A DNA stretch of 64,000 nt. Source: Roseibium aggregatum. Lineage in GTDB: Bacteria; Pseudomonadota; Alphaproteobacteria; Rhizobiales; Stappiaceae. The position numbers were made by a program, and so were the translations under genes. The notes beneath the pieces are model-generated. The model was given only the letters and a program-made list of their open reading frames with translations. It searched no databases and was not told the origin of the DNA. This document shows, in pieces, positions 43,732 to 52,385 of this stretch. Location of the stretch: positions 434,001 to 498,000 of the forward strand of contig NZ_JAEKJZ010000002.1 of NCBI RefSeq assembly GCF_017309185.1, read 5' to 3'. The number at the start of each line of letters is the position of its first letter. The first letter of the stretch is position 1.

Positions 43732-44544
43732 CTAAAACCCGACCGCCCTTAGCGCAGCAACGGACTTTGCAATCTCCGTCTCCGGCTCAGGACAGATGAT
43801 TTCCAGAATGCAGGCCTGTTCGTAGCCGGCATCTTTCAATGCCCCGGGCAAACGATGAAAATCGATATCCCCCTCGCCGACCGGATCGTGCCGGTAGAGG
43901 CTTGCCGTCGTATCGGAGAGATGCAAGAGCCCGAGCCGGGGCGACACGGTCTGAAGCCCCGCCGCCGGATCTTCGCCGATGAAGTGGGCATTGGCGACGT
44001 CATAGCAGATCTTCAGTCGGTCATCGCCGTAGGCCTTCAGGATGTCCATCAGCCCTTCCGCATCCGGAATGAAGGCAAAGGGCATGTTCTCCAGGAAGAT
44101 CTCGACACCGTTTTTCTCCGCGACCGGCAGCAGCCGGTCAAGCGACCGGAAGAAATGGCCTTCGAGAAGCTCGCGTGGCAAGGGAAACAAAGGATTGGCC
44201 TTGCCCGGCCCCAGGATCAGCGCCCCCGCACCGATCTCGCCGGCGATCTCGATGAAGCGCTCGTTGAGACCGAGGCTGGCCGCGCGCATCTCCTCGCTCG
44301 CCGCCGTGATATTGAGCTCCACGTTGGACGTGTTGACGCTCGTCAGCCCGATACCCGTTTGGGCCAGCACGGACTGGTAGTCCTGGATCTGCCCGATCGT
44401 ATCCGAAACCCAGAAATGGCCCGGAAAAAACATCTGCTCGACTTGGGCAACACCCCGATCCGCCAGAAACCTGAGACAATCCGCTCCCGTCATGGATTGG
44501 GAGAAGGCATAGGTGTTGATGCCGAAAAGATCTCCGAAAGCCAT
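43732..44544 (-). CDS. Sugar phosphate isomerase/epimerase-type TIM-barrel protein
   Basis: This 270-residue protein is of the xylose isomerase-like family (hydroxypyruvate isomerase, IolE/IolI relatives). It starts at ATG 44544, which overlaps the tcuB stop (TGATG). FGINTYAFSQSMTGADCLRF is the N-terminal strand; metal-ligand candidates are Glu in IFLENMPFAFIPD, Asp/His in ICYDVANAHFIGED and LGLLHLSDTTAS, and Glu in CILEIICPEPE. Its place after tcuA-tcuB suggests a hydroxy- or oxoacid isomerase in tricarboxylate use, which is not a standard tcu partner. Confidence 0.86.
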   Translation of the reverse strand: MAFGDLFGINTYAFSQSMTGADCLRFLADRGVAQVEQMFFPGHFWVSDTIGQIQDYQSVLAQTGIGLTSVNTSNVELNITAASEEMRAASLGLNERFIEIAGEIGAGALILGPGKANPLFPLPRELLEGHFFRSLDRLLPVAEKNGVEIFLENMPFAFIPDAEGLMDILKAYGDDRLKICYDVANAHFIGEDPAAGLQTVSPRLGLLHLSDTTASLYRHDPVGEGDIDFHRLPGALKDAGYEQACILEIICPEPETEIAKSVAALRAVGF

Positions 44545-45689
44545 CACGCCGCCTTCCTGATCGCATCCGCGGGACGATCCGCCTTTCGTTCGGCGGCATA
44601 AAGAACCAGCGCCCCGAAGCGATAGATGCCGTGAACGAACTTGCCATAGGGCATGGTCAGGAACAGCGCGAAGACCACGCCCAGATGGAGCGACAGCATC
44701 ACGCCCATCAGCGGCGTTTCCCTCAAGGCCATCAGCAGCAATCCGCTCAAACCTGTTGCGAACAGCATTACGAGGAAAGCGGCTTCCATGCCCTTCGCCG
44801 ACGGGTCCAAAAGGTCCGGGTGCCGTTTCCTCTTGGCATGGGCAAGCCCGACCGGCCCGATCACCAGTCCGACCCCGCCCAGAACGCCGAAGAGTTTCGG
44901 CAGGGAAAAAAGACCGTAGGGCGCTTCCCAGCCGAAGGCGTAGTGGTAGATCGTACCCGTAGAGGTCGCCGCGAAGCACAGGAGAAAGCCGTAGAAGGTC
45001 AGGTGATGATAGAGGCGCCGGTTGTCGGTCGGCTTCTCGTCCTCATTGTAGCAGCCGACCCCGCCGCCATCGAGATAACGCAACTGGCCCGCATCCTTGA
45101 TCGCCTGCCAGACGGACGGGATCCGACCGGCGGAAACGCTCTTGGCGCCGATTTCTTTCCAATAGGTCCGAAAGCCCATCGAGACGGCGGCCAGCATGTA
45201 GAGAAACACCGCCCCGAACAGCAATGCCATGACATTGTGCGGCATCAGCTTGTAAAAGCTGCCGCCGGAAAACAGCACCTGCGGATCGTGCCAGAGCGCA
45301 AACCCGGCGATGAAGGCGGCCACCGACAGCGCGGCAATCGAACTGATGGCCAGACCGTTGCGGTCGAACAACGGCTGGAACGCCTTGGGCCAGGCATAGG
45401 ACCGGTAGCTGTCGGCCCGTACCTTCGCGAGCGTCTGCGGCACGTTGACGTCGAATTCATGCGGCGGCGAAAACTGGCAGTCCTGATAGCAGGCGCCGCA
45501 GGAGTGGCAGAGGTTCGCCAGGTAGTTCAGATCGCCCTCTTCGAAACTCCGGCGCAGTTCCATGGCCGGAAAGACCGCGCACAATCCCTCGCAGTAGCGG
45601 CAGGAATTGCAGACCGTCATCAGGCGCGCGGCTTCGCGCAACGGGTCCGTGGACAGGGTTTCGGAAAACCGCGGATCCTTGTCAAACAT
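44544..45689 (-). CDS. tcuB: Tricarballylate utilization protein TcuB (iron-sulfur/cytochrome b-like membrane protein)
   Basis: This 381-residue protein starts at ATG 45689 (MFDKDPRFSETL), preferred over a longer frame because GGAG precedes it. The N-terminal domain has two 4Fe-4S clusters, CNSCRYCEGLC and CHSCGACYQDC; the rest has about six membrane segments with His pairs fit for haem or quinone contact. In Salmonella TcuB takes electrons from the TcuA flavin and passes them to the quinone pool, allowing tricarballylate oxidation to cis-aconitate. It overlaps tcuA by eight bases. Confidence 0.93.
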   Translation of the reverse strand: MFDKDPRFSETLSTDPLREAARLMTVCNSCRYCEGLCAVFPAMELRRSFEEGDLNYLANLCHSCGACYQDCQFSPPHEFDVNVPQTLAKVRADSYRSYAWPKAFQPLFDRNGLAISSIAALSVAAFIAGFALWHDPQVLFSGGSFYKLMPHNVMALLFGAVFLYMLAAVSMGFRTYWKEIGAKSVSAGRIPSVWQAIKDAGQLRYLDGGGVGCYNEDEKPTDNRRLYHHLTFYGFLLCFAATSTGTIYHYAFGWEAPYGLFSLPKLFGVLGGVGLVIGPVGLAHAKRKRHPDLLDPSAKGMEAAFLVMLFATGLSGLLLMALRETPLMGVMLSLHLGVVFALFLTMPYGKFVHGIYRFGALVLYAAERKADRPADAIRKAA

Positions 45690-47073
45690 GGCTGGCGGCT
45701 CCTTCTCCCGCAATCTTGCCGAACACACTGCCGATGGTCATGCCGATCCCGGCGGCATAGCCCTTGCCGAGCACGTTGCCGGCCATGATCTCGCCCGCCG
45801 CATACATGTTGTCGGCCTGGCCGCCACCCTCGAGCTGCATGCGCGCGTCCTTGTCGACGCGGGTGCCGAGATAGGTGAAGGTGATGCCCGGCCTGACCGG
45901 ATAGGCGTAGTAGGGCGGGTCTTCCAGCTTGCGCGCCCAGTGGGTCTTTTCGATTGCCAACCCTTTGGTGTGACAGTCGTCGAAGACCGTGTGGTCGAAG
46001 GTCCCCGGCTGAACCGCGTCATTGAAGGTTCCGACCGTCTGTTCGAATGCCTCGACAGGCAGCTCCAGTTTTTGCGCGAGCTCCGCGATGCTTTTTCCTT
46101 CAATCGGCGGGAACAGCGACGGCATGAAACTCTTCAGGGATTTGGAATCGAAGACGATATAGGCGATCTGGTCCGGCTGGGCGGCGACGAGCCGGCCCCA
46201 GATGGCATAGCGCTTCGGCCAGAAATCCTCGCCCTCGTCGTAAAAGCGCTCGGCGTTCCTGTTGACCACGATGCCGAAGACGACGCAGTCCAGGCGCGTG
46301 ATGATGCCGCCGTCGAACTTCGGCGCGCGGGCGTCGATGGCCACCGCGTGGCACTGGGTCGGATCGCCGATCGCTTCGACGCCCTTGTCGAGCAGAAGCC
46401 GCAGGACATCGCCCCGGTTATAGGGCGTACCGCGGATCAGGAAATTTTCCGCACAGTCGCCCCAGCCTTCCTTCAGCCAGTCGATATTGGCCTCGAAGCC
46501 GCCGGCCGCGGCGACCAGCGCCTTGGCCTCGATCCGGAGCGGCTTGCCGTCCTTCTCAGCCAGCGCGGAGGAAAAGTGGCCGTTAACCAGCTCGATATCG
46601 GTCACCGGCGTATCGTAAAGCACGAAAACGCCAAGCGCCTCGGCGGTCTTGTAAAGCGCATTGAGCATTGCACGGCCGCCGCCGAGAAAGAAGGAATTGG
46701 TTCGACCCAGGCTGAGCGTCCCGCCCAGCGACGGCTGAAAGCGCACGCCCTGGTCCGCGATCCAGACCAGCATCTCCTTCGATTTGGCGATCATGTGCCG
46801 GGCCAGGTCTTCGTCCGTGTTGCCTTCCGTCACGCGCAGGAGATCGTCGAAGAATTCCTCTTCCGTATAGGGTCCCGTAAGCGTGTCGGTGGCGGTATCG
46901 TGCGCGCAGCGCATGTTGCGCGTGTGCCGCGTGTTGCCGCCCCGATAGAACTTCGGTGCTTTCTCCACGACAAGAACATCCGCGCCCTTGCGCCGGGCGG
47001 CGATGGCCGCGCACAGCGCCGCATTGCCGCCGCCAATGACGAGCACATCGGTCTGTATGCTCTCCTCCACCAT
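45682..47073 (-). CDS. tcuA: FAD-dependent tricarballylate dehydrogenase TcuA
   Basis: This 463-residue flavoprotein oxidises tricarballylate to cis-aconitate in Salmonella. TDVLVIGGGNAALCAAIAAR is the FAD fold, RGGNTRHTRNMRCAHD is a TcuA hallmark with probable carboxylate-binding Arg/His, and the C-terminal MYAAGEIMAGNVLGKGYAAG is conserved. The length matches TcuA. It is the first gene of tcuA-tcuB-isomerase. No TcuC-type carrier lies beside it; the AbrB-type membrane protein at 57981, whose upstream repeats resemble the tcu operator, is a candidate. Related dehydrogenases for other tricarboxylates cannot be ruled out. Confidence 0.92.
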   Translation of the reverse strand: MVEESIQTDVLVIGGGNAALCAAIAARRKGADVLVVEKAPKFYRGGNTRHTRNMRCAHDTATDTLTGPYTEEEFFDDLLRVTEGNTDEDLARHMIAKSKEMLVWIADQGVRFQPSLGGTLSLGRTNSFFLGGGRAMLNALYKTAEALGVFVLYDTPVTDIELVNGHFSSALAEKDGKPLRIEAKALVAAAGGFEANIDWLKEGWGDCAENFLIRGTPYNRGDVLRLLLDKGVEAIGDPTQCHAVAIDARAPKFDGGIITRLDCVVFGIVVNRNAERFYDEGEDFWPKRYAIWGRLVAAQPDQIAYIVFDSKSLKSFMPSLFPPIEGKSIAELAQKLELPVEAFEQTVGTFNDAVQPGTFDHTVFDDCHTKGLAIEKTHWARKLEDPPYYAYPVRPGITFTYLGTRVDKDARMQLEGGGQADNMYAAGEIMAGNVLGKGYAAGIGMTIGSVFGKIAGEGAASHV

Positions 47074-47135
47074 GAATTCCTCTCCCCGGCGTTCCGCACC
47101 CGATGGTCGGAAACACGCCGCCTGCCACGCCTCAA

Positions 47136-47159
47136 TTTAGTATACTCTAGTATACTAAA
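47136..47159. promoter_or_regulatory. GntR operator candidate upstream of tcuA
   Basis: TTTAGTATACT (47136-47146), CT, AGTATACTAAA (47149-47159) is a perfect inverted repeat. Each half also holds the palindrome AGTATACT, placed ten bases apart, one helical turn. It lies between the divergent tcuA and GntR genes. GTATAC cores are typical of FadR/FCD-subfamily GntR sites. Confidence 0.78.
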
Positions 47160-47254
47160 TATCAAAATCAATCAGTTTTGCAGTATCTTGCAAAATTGGC
47201 GTACAAAGGAACCGCGACGAGACAGACCCCTTCCACAGACAGGGTGGCAAACCT

Positions 47255-47944
47255 TTGACAGACGACCAGATTTCCGCACCCGGACAGCGCGCTCGCGGCC
47301 GTGGCGCGAATTCCCGAGGCAGCAAGGTCTACCAGGAGCTGCTTGAGCGCATGCGCAACGGCATGCTGAAGCCGGGTACGCGCCTGCGGGAAGACGAGAT
47401 CGGCATTGAGCTTGATGTCAGCAGGACGCCGGTCAGGGAAGCCTTCAACCGGCTGCATGCAAGGGGTCTCGTGGAAAGTTCTCGCGGCGGCTGGACGGTC
47501 GCCGAACTGAGCCGCGGACAGATCATGGAACTCTATGCGCTGAGGGCCGTGCTGGAAGGTGCCGCGGCCCGTTTCGCCGCCGAAAACGCGCAACCCGCGG
47601 ACCTCGCCGCCCTGCGCATCGCCGCCTCGGGTTTCGAAAAGGCCGCCTCCGGCGAGACCGCCCGGGCGAACGCCAATATCGTCTATCACCGGACAATCTA
47701 CGCGGCCGCCCACAACGCCTATCTGGAGCGCATGCTGGAGGATCTGAACGATTCCCTGGCGCTTCTGCCCAGCACAACCTTTTCCGTTTCCGGACGGTCA
47801 CAAGCCGCGATCGCCGAGCACCAGGCGATTACGGACGCCATACTTGCGCGCGCTCCGGCGCAAGCCGAGACCTCAGCGCGAAATCACATCGAAAACGCCA
47901 TGGATGCGCGACTGCGGATGTTGTTCAGCGACACCGGAAGGTAA
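47255..47944 (+). CDS. GntR-family (FCD) transcriptional regulator, probable tcu regulator
   Basis: This 229-residue regulator has a winged helix at about residues 22-85 (KVYQELLERMRNGML, LDVSRTPVREAFNRLHARGL) and an FCD ligand domain with metal-ligand candidates such as the His in NIVYHRTIYAAAHNAYLERM. The start is TTG at 47255 behind AGGGTGG; no ATG lies upstream of the HTH helix, so a non-ATG start is needed. It is divergent from tcuA, with a strong palindrome between. FCD proteins usually bind small carboxylates, which suits control by tricarballylate or aconitate. Confidence 0.9.
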   Translation: MTDDQISAPGQRARGRGANSRGSKVYQELLERMRNGMLKPGTRLREDEIGIELDVSRTPVREAFNRLHARGLVESSRGGWTVAELSRGQIMELYALRAVLEGAAARFAAENAQPADLAALRIAASGFEKAASGETARANANIVYHRTIYAAAHNAYLERMLEDLNDSLALLPSTTFSVSGRSQAAIAEHQAITDAILARAPAQAETSARNHIENAMDARLRMLFSDTGR

Positions 47945-48027
47945 TTGCAACGAATGCGCCGGTTTGAGGATCTGTTTTGAACGACTGATCCAATGCCAGG
48001 CGTGATTTCGGCATTGCCCTGCCAACC

Positions 48028-48462
48028 TCAGTCCCGCTCCCATTTCCGCAGCGAGCCGGATCGGTCATATTCGGCCTCGAACCACTGCCCGTCCGCGGTT
48101 TTCCCTTCGATCTCGATCTCATCGTCCTTCAGCTCGATTTTTGAGATCAGCGCCCCGTGCGGGTAATCCGGGCTGTCCTTGAAATGGCTTGGCAGAACCG
48201 CTTCGATCAGATCCACCTTGAACAACCCGTGGTGGTCCGCCTCAATTTCTTCCAGCTCGAAACCGTGATGAAAATCGATTTCGACACGGATGCCGCCCGG
48301 CAAGCGGCCCTCCAAATCAGGCTGTTTGCGGCCTGGATGCCAGCTCACCTCTTGCAGACCGATTTCCTGCACGAGGTGCTCTACCGGCTCGGGCAACGGC
48401 TGCGCGAACACGGCTCCCGCCGGCACCGTGAGAAGGAAAAGAGAAAGGAGAGTTTGTTTCAT
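48028..48462 (-). CDS. Secreted small protein, PepSY-like
   Basis: This 144-residue protein starts at ATG 48462 (MKQTLLSLFLLTVPAGAVFA, signal peptide cleaved near FAQ), behind GAGGACACC. The mature part is acidic with alternating beta-like segments: GIRVEIDFHHGFELEEIEAD and ISKIELKDDEIEIEGKTADG, ending WFEAEYDRSGSLRKWERD. Two related halves are suggested, as in periplasmic PepSY-type domains, but the match is weak. The gene is convergent with the GntR gene and has no clear functional neighbours. Confidence 0.75.
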   Translation of the reverse strand: MKQTLLSLFLLTVPAGAVFAQPLPEPVEHLVQEIGLQEVSWHPGRKQPDLEGRLPGGIRVEIDFHHGFELEEIEADHHGLFKVDLIEAVLPSHFKDSPDYPHGALISKIELKDDEIEIEGKTADGQWFEAEYDRSGSLRKWERD

Positions 48463-48912
48463 GGTGTCCTCTGAGGGGGTTTGGTCTGGAGTTGATCGGC
48501 CGGGCCCCTCCCCGCACCGTCCGGCCGGTGGCCGGAGGCGGTTTCGCGGTTCAACCAACCGGTCGGCAGCTTGCGCGGCTCCAGAATACGGCTGTCACAG
48601 AGAAGAGCGGTAAGTCCCGGCAGAAGTGCACTTTCAGGCGCAAGCATATTCAAAAGCGCCCCGCCGCGTCGGTGATCCACCGCCGCGGGTCAGCGGCGGT
48701 TTTCGCTCTGGTACGTCCGCAAGGGCGTGTCTCGCCTGAAAATGATCGGCTCTGATCGTTCATGGATCCCGCACTCGTTTGTCGGCACCGATAAAGGACC
48801 GTCAAATGCAGCGCAAACCGGGAAATGTATCAAACTATCGCAGAACCGCGGCGAAGGCTGGAAGGGACGGCCCTATTGCCACTACCCTCCCGAAAGACCG
48901 GAATTCAAGTCC
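48463..48912. other. Intergenic region with hairpin
   Basis: These 450 bases hold no gene I can support. Short minus and plus frames at 48459-48755 lack ribosome sites. The one structured element is the hairpin with T run at 48679-48703 on the plus strand. A + strand transcript ending there would be a small non-coding RNA of unknown start. Confidence 0.45.
48679..48703 (+). terminator. Orphan rho-independent terminator-like hairpin
   Basis: ACCGCCGC (48679-48686) and GCGGCGGT (48693-48700) form an 8-base GC-rich stem with loop GGGTCA, followed by TTT. No plus-strand gene ends just upstream; the nearest is 735 bases away, across a minus-strand gene. It may end an unannotated small RNA or read-through from the GntR gene. 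Confidence 0.55.
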
Positions 48913-49440
48913 TCATCTGAGGAACTGATCCACATAGTCTTCACCAAGACCGACAGATTTATAGTGCTCGCGGCACATGTCGATCTTCGTAAAGACATCC
49001 TCGTACCCAAGGTGCTTTCCATAGGGATCGACGTAATACATGATGCCGTTCACCTGAAACAACGTGATCATTTCCTCGACATCGTCGGGCACCACGAGTG
49101 TGTGCGTTTCGCCGGGCGGCTCATAGACATATCCCCCGGCTTCCGCGATCCAGTCGTGTTCCAGATAGTGCCAGCGTCCCTTGAGAACGAAACCGTGAAC
49201 CGGGTTGGGATGCCGGTGCCGGGACAGCACGCCTGATTTCCGGACACGGAGAAGATTGACCCAATATCCCTGGCTTCTGTTGAGGCACAACGGACGGAAC
49301 CAGACATTTTCCGCCTGGGGAACCCAGACCCTTTCGTCGTCCGGTATCGCGGCCGGAACGACGATTTCGGCTTGTGCATCCCTCGGAAAAGGCAACTGGT
49401 AGGGGATGCGCGGGTTCTCGTCTTTTTCGGTTACAGGCAT
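48913..49440 (-). CDS. Cupin of the 2,4'-dihydroxyacetophenone dioxygenase family
   Basis: This 175-residue cupin has RHRHPNPVHGFVLKGRWHYL as its first metal motif (three His) and EPPGETHTLVVPDD as its second, with SQGYWVNLLRVRKSGVLS before them. This arrangement fits the 2,4'-dihydroxyacetophenone dioxygenase family, many of whose members are of unknown substrate. It is the last gene of the long minus operon with KDG kinase and RraA-like aldolase. In that setting a sugar-acid isomerase or sensor role is as likely as ring cleavage. Confidence 0.83.
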   Translation of the reverse strand: MPVTEKDENPRIPYQLPFPRDAQAEIVVPAAIPDDERVWVPQAENVWFRPLCLNRSQGYWVNLLRVRKSGVLSRHRHPNPVHGFVLKGRWHYLEHDWIAEAGGYVYEPPGETHTLVVPDDVEEMITLFQVNGIMYYVDPYGKHLGYEDVFTKIDMCREHYKSVGLGEDYVDQFLR

Positions 49441-49470
49441 GGTCGCTCCTCTCCGGTATACCTCGGCTGT

Positions 49471-50172
49471 TCAGACAGCGGAGTATCCTCCGTCCACGGG
49501 ATAGACCGCCCCCGTGACGAAACGTGCTTTTTCACTCAACAGCCAGGCGGCCAGGGCACCGACCTCCTCCGGCTGTCCCCAGCGTCCCAATGGCGTCCGG
49601 CCGAGAATTGCGCTTTCGCGCTGACTGTCGCGGCGCAAGCCCGCGGTCATTTCCGTCTCGATCCAGCCGGGCGCAACCGCGTTGACACGAATGCCGTCCG
49701 AAGCCCAGTTCGCAGCCAACGATTTCGTCAACTGGGCAACACCGCCCTTCGACGCCGAATAGGCAGGAACCAGCGCCCCGCCGAAATAACTGAGCATCGA
49801 CGCCGTGTTGACGATTGCTCCCCCTGAACGCTCCAGAAACGGGTGAGCCGCGAGGCACATCCTCATCGTTCCCGTCAGATTGACGTCGATGACCTTGCAG
49901 AACTTGCCGATATCGTATTCCTCGCCCCGCAACAGGATACCGGCGCAGTTCACCAGGCCGTCAAGCTGGCCCAATCCGGTGAAGAGCTCGGCAATGCGGT
50001 CTTCATCGGTGACATCGAGCCTGACCGCTGTGAGACCGTCGTCGTCAGGACAGGCCGCAACCTCGTCATCGTTGACACCTGTCGCGGTAACCGCCCAGCC
50101 CTCCGCAAGCAAGGTTCGTGTCACACCCAGTCCGATCCCGCGGGTTCCCCCCGTCACTAGGGCGTGTTTCAT
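49471..50172 (-). CDS. Short-chain dehydrogenase/reductase
   Basis: This 233-residue SDR has MKHALVTGGTRGIGLGVTRT as the cofactor motif, LVNCAGILLRGEEYD as the NAG-type motif, and YSASKGGVAQLTKSLAANWA with catalytic Tyr and Lys. VNAVAPGWIETEMTAGLR is typical. Its ATG overlaps the KDG kinase stop by four bases (ATGA). In this operon it may interconvert hydroxy and keto sugar acids, similar in role to KduD, but no substrate-specific residue was identified. Confidence 0.92.
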   Translation of the reverse strand: MKHALVTGGTRGIGLGVTRTLLAEGWAVTATGVNDDEVAACPDDDGLTAVRLDVTDEDRIAELFTGLGQLDGLVNCAGILLRGEEYDIGKFCKVIDVNLTGTMRMCLAAHPFLERSGGAIVNTASMLSYFGGALVPAYSASKGGVAQLTKSLAANWASDGIRVNAVAPGWIETEMTAGLRRDSQRESAILGRTPLGRWGQPEEVGALAAWLLSEKARFVTGAVYPVDGGYSAV

Positions 50173-51092
50173 GCCGCACGGCCTGTTTTCAGGAACTGCT
50201 CCACGTCGTCCCGCCGTGGCATCGGCGCCACCGCGCCGTAGCCCTGGGTGGAAAGCGCCGCCGCGGCGTTGGCGTACCGCGCGGCATCGTAAGGGTCACG
50301 CCCCGCAGCCATTTCCGCAAGGAAGGCACCGTCGAAGGTGTCCCCCGCCGCCGTCGCGTCCACGGGTGTTACCGGCAACCCCGGCACCCGCCGGCGCTCG
50401 TCCCGAAGAGCGATGAGAGTGCCATCCTTGCCCAGGGTCAAGGCAACGATTTCGCAGCCCAGCGCCAGATAGAAATCGGCTATTTCGTCGGGATCGGTCA
50501 GTCCGGTAAGCTGAACTGCATCCTCCAGACCGGGCAGCGCGATATGCGCTTTTGCCATGGCCGCATGCGTGACCGCCCTGGCCCGCTCCAGCGGCCAGAG
50601 GTTGAGCCGCAGATTGGTGTCGTAGGAAACCCAGCCCCCGGCGTTGCGGCAAACCTCGATTGCCTTGAACACGGTGTCGGCCGCGGTTTCGGATATCGCC
50701 TGACTTATGCCGGAGACATGCAGGATACGAGCGCCCGCGATGTAGTCCGCCGACAGGTCCGCCGGCGTGATCAGACTGGCCGCCGACCCTTTACGCCGAT
50801 AGGTAAAGGAATGACCGCTGGCGTCGTGACTGACAAAGTAAACCCCGGTTGGAGCGTCCGAATCCACCGGGATTTGAGAAGTGTCGACCTGTTCCGACTG
50901 CCAGAGCCTGAGAAAATCCTCGCCAAAGGCGTCGCTCCCGACGCGTGTCAGATATCCGACGGAGGCCCCCTGCCGGGCGGCCGCGATGGCGGCGTTGGAG
51001 GTGTCGCCGCCATGCCCCTTGAGAAAGCGTCCGTCCCCCTGCTCGTTGAATTCGAGCATCGGCTCGCCGAGACAAACGATATCGGGTTGCAT
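50169..51092 (-). CDS. kdgK: 2-keto-3-deoxygluconate kinase (PfkB family)
   Basis: This 307-residue sugar kinase starts at ATG 51092. It shows the PfkB pattern: IVCLGEPMLEFNEQGDGRF, GGDTSNAAIAAARQGASVGY and the C-terminal DATAAGDTFDGAFLAEMAAG with the catalytic Asp. GVYFVSHDASGHSFTYRRKG, with YRR, is characteristic of KDG kinases, which make 2-keto-3-deoxy-6-phosphogluconate. It indicates that the operon funnels a uronate, aldonate or related sugar acid into the Entner-Doudoroff route. The aldolase (Eda) is not in the window. Confidence 0.87.
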   Translation of the reverse strand: MQPDIVCLGEPMLEFNEQGDGRFLKGHGGDTSNAAIAAARQGASVGYLTRVGSDAFGEDFLRLWQSEQVDTSQIPVDSDAPTGVYFVSHDASGHSFTYRRKGSAASLITPADLSADYIAGARILHVSGISQAISETAADTVFKAIEVCRNAGGWVSYDTNLRLNLWPLERARAVTHAAMAKAHIALPGLEDAVQLTGLTDPDEIADFYLALGCEIVALTLGKDGTLIALRDERRRVPGLPVTPVDATAAGDTFDGAFLAEMAAGRDPYDAARYANAAAALSTQGYGAVAPMPRRDDVEQFLKTGRAA

Positions 51093-51151
51093 GTTGAAAT
51101 CCTTTTTACCTGGGAAACCGGCCACGTTCCGAAAAACGCGGCCGGAATTTT

Positions 51152-52363
51152 TTACTCGGCGGTGTAGGCCTGACCGACATCGCGAATGCGCCAGATCCGG
51201 AAATTGGGGATCTCGGGATCGTCGAAATTCATGTCCCCGTCGACCCACACATGCAGGTGGTTGGACACGACATAGAGCGACCCGTCCGACCCCCACGCCA
51301 AAGTGTCGGGCCAGTTCATCTCCGGGTGATGGGCAAAACGGCTCAGCTGTCCGGTCTTGCCGTCCAGCTTCATCAAGCCGTCCAGCGAGAGCGCGGTCAT
51401 ATAGACGTTGCCATCCCTGTCGGCGGTCATTCCGTCGGTGTTGGAAGGCAGGGACGTCTCGACACGAACCGCGTTTTCAATGACCGTCTCGCTTGTGTCG
51501 AAGTCACGCAGCAGATCCGTGTTCAGGCTGTAAAGCGTGTTGCCCGTCAGATTGGTCCAGTAAAGCGTGCCTTTGTCTCCGGACAGGGCGATACCGTCCG
51601 CCCCGGTCTTCATGCCGCCGCCTTTCAGCACCTGCCGGTCGTCGATATTGAAGAAGAAATGCGGCTCGTCATTTGTGAATTTGTGCTGATCCAGGATGCG
51701 CCGTGCCTTTCCGGCATTGCTGTCGTAGACGATCAGCCCGCCGTGCAGCGGATTGCAGAAGATACCGCTGTCGGTGATGTAGGCGAAGCCCGTGTCGTTA
51801 TCGACGGCAATGTCGTTCAGGAAAGAGCATTTCGGATCGGCTTCGCTGGCGGAGAAGACATGACGCCCGATCTCCTTGCCTGCCTTGATGTCCCACAGAA
51901 CGAGCTTGGCGTCGCCTTCGTTCATCTTGCCGGCGACATGCCCCTGATCCAGGATCCACATGACGTCGTTGCGGTCGATTTCAAAGCCCAGGACCGCCTT
52001 TAGCCCGTTCGCATTGGAAACAGCGTTCATCTCCTCCGACGGAAAGGCCTCCAGCACCCATTCGTCGCCATCCTTCACCAGCTTCGACAAGGTGGCGGGG
52101 ATGTCCGGCCCTCCCCAGCGCGCGGTCGAAACATAGATGGTGCCGTCGCTGTCGACCTTGGCTCCCTGAACCAGCGCCTTGCCGTGGAGATCGCTTTTCT
52201 CCCAGACCGATTGAAGGTCTTCCGAAACGATCCGGTATGGCAGACTGTTCCATTCGGCAACCACCTCCGGCCGGGGCACGTCCTGCGCGCCGGCACTCCA
52301 GGACGCCAGAACGGCGCCTGCAAAGGCCGCCGTGGCGGCCTTTTTCATCTGTTTCATTCCCAT
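51152..52363 (-). CDS. Secreted royal jelly/yellow-type beta-propeller protein
   Basis: This 403-residue exported protein starts at ATG 52363 behind GGGAGGAAGGAA. A signal peptide (MKQMKKAATAAFAGAVLA..., cleavage near AGAQ) is followed by a propeller of the major royal jelly protein/yellow family: VMWILDQGHVAG, CSFLNDIAVDNDTGFAYITD, GADGIALSGDKGTLYWTNLT and SLPSNTDGMTADRDGNVYMT. Family propellers resemble gluconolactonases. In a sugar-acid operon a periplasmic lactonase role is plausible but is not shown. Two Cys residues could form a disulfide. Confidence 0.88.
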   Translation of the reverse strand: MGMKQMKKAATAAFAGAVLASWSAGAQDVPRPEVVAEWNSLPYRIVSEDLQSVWEKSDLHGKALVQGAKVDSDGTIYVSTARWGGPDIPATLSKLVKDGDEWVLEAFPSEEMNAVSNANGLKAVLGFEIDRNDVMWILDQGHVAGKMNEGDAKLVLWDIKAGKEIGRHVFSASEADPKCSFLNDIAVDNDTGFAYITDSGIFCNPLHGGLIVYDSNAGKARRILDQHKFTNDEPHFFFNIDDRQVLKGGGMKTGADGIALSGDKGTLYWTNLTGNTLYSLNTDLLRDFDTSETVIENAVRVETSLPSNTDGMTADRDGNVYMTALSLDGLMKLDGKTGQLSRFAHHPEMNWPDTLAWGSDGSLYVVSNHLHVWVDGDMNFDDPEIPNFRIWRIRDVGQAYTAE

Positions 52364-52385
52364 TTCCTTCCTCCCGTTTGCAGGT

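Noticed and set aside
45607-47346. Plus-strand frame of 579 codons
   Set aside because: Antisense to tcuA and the start of tcuB, with shadow composition and no motif.
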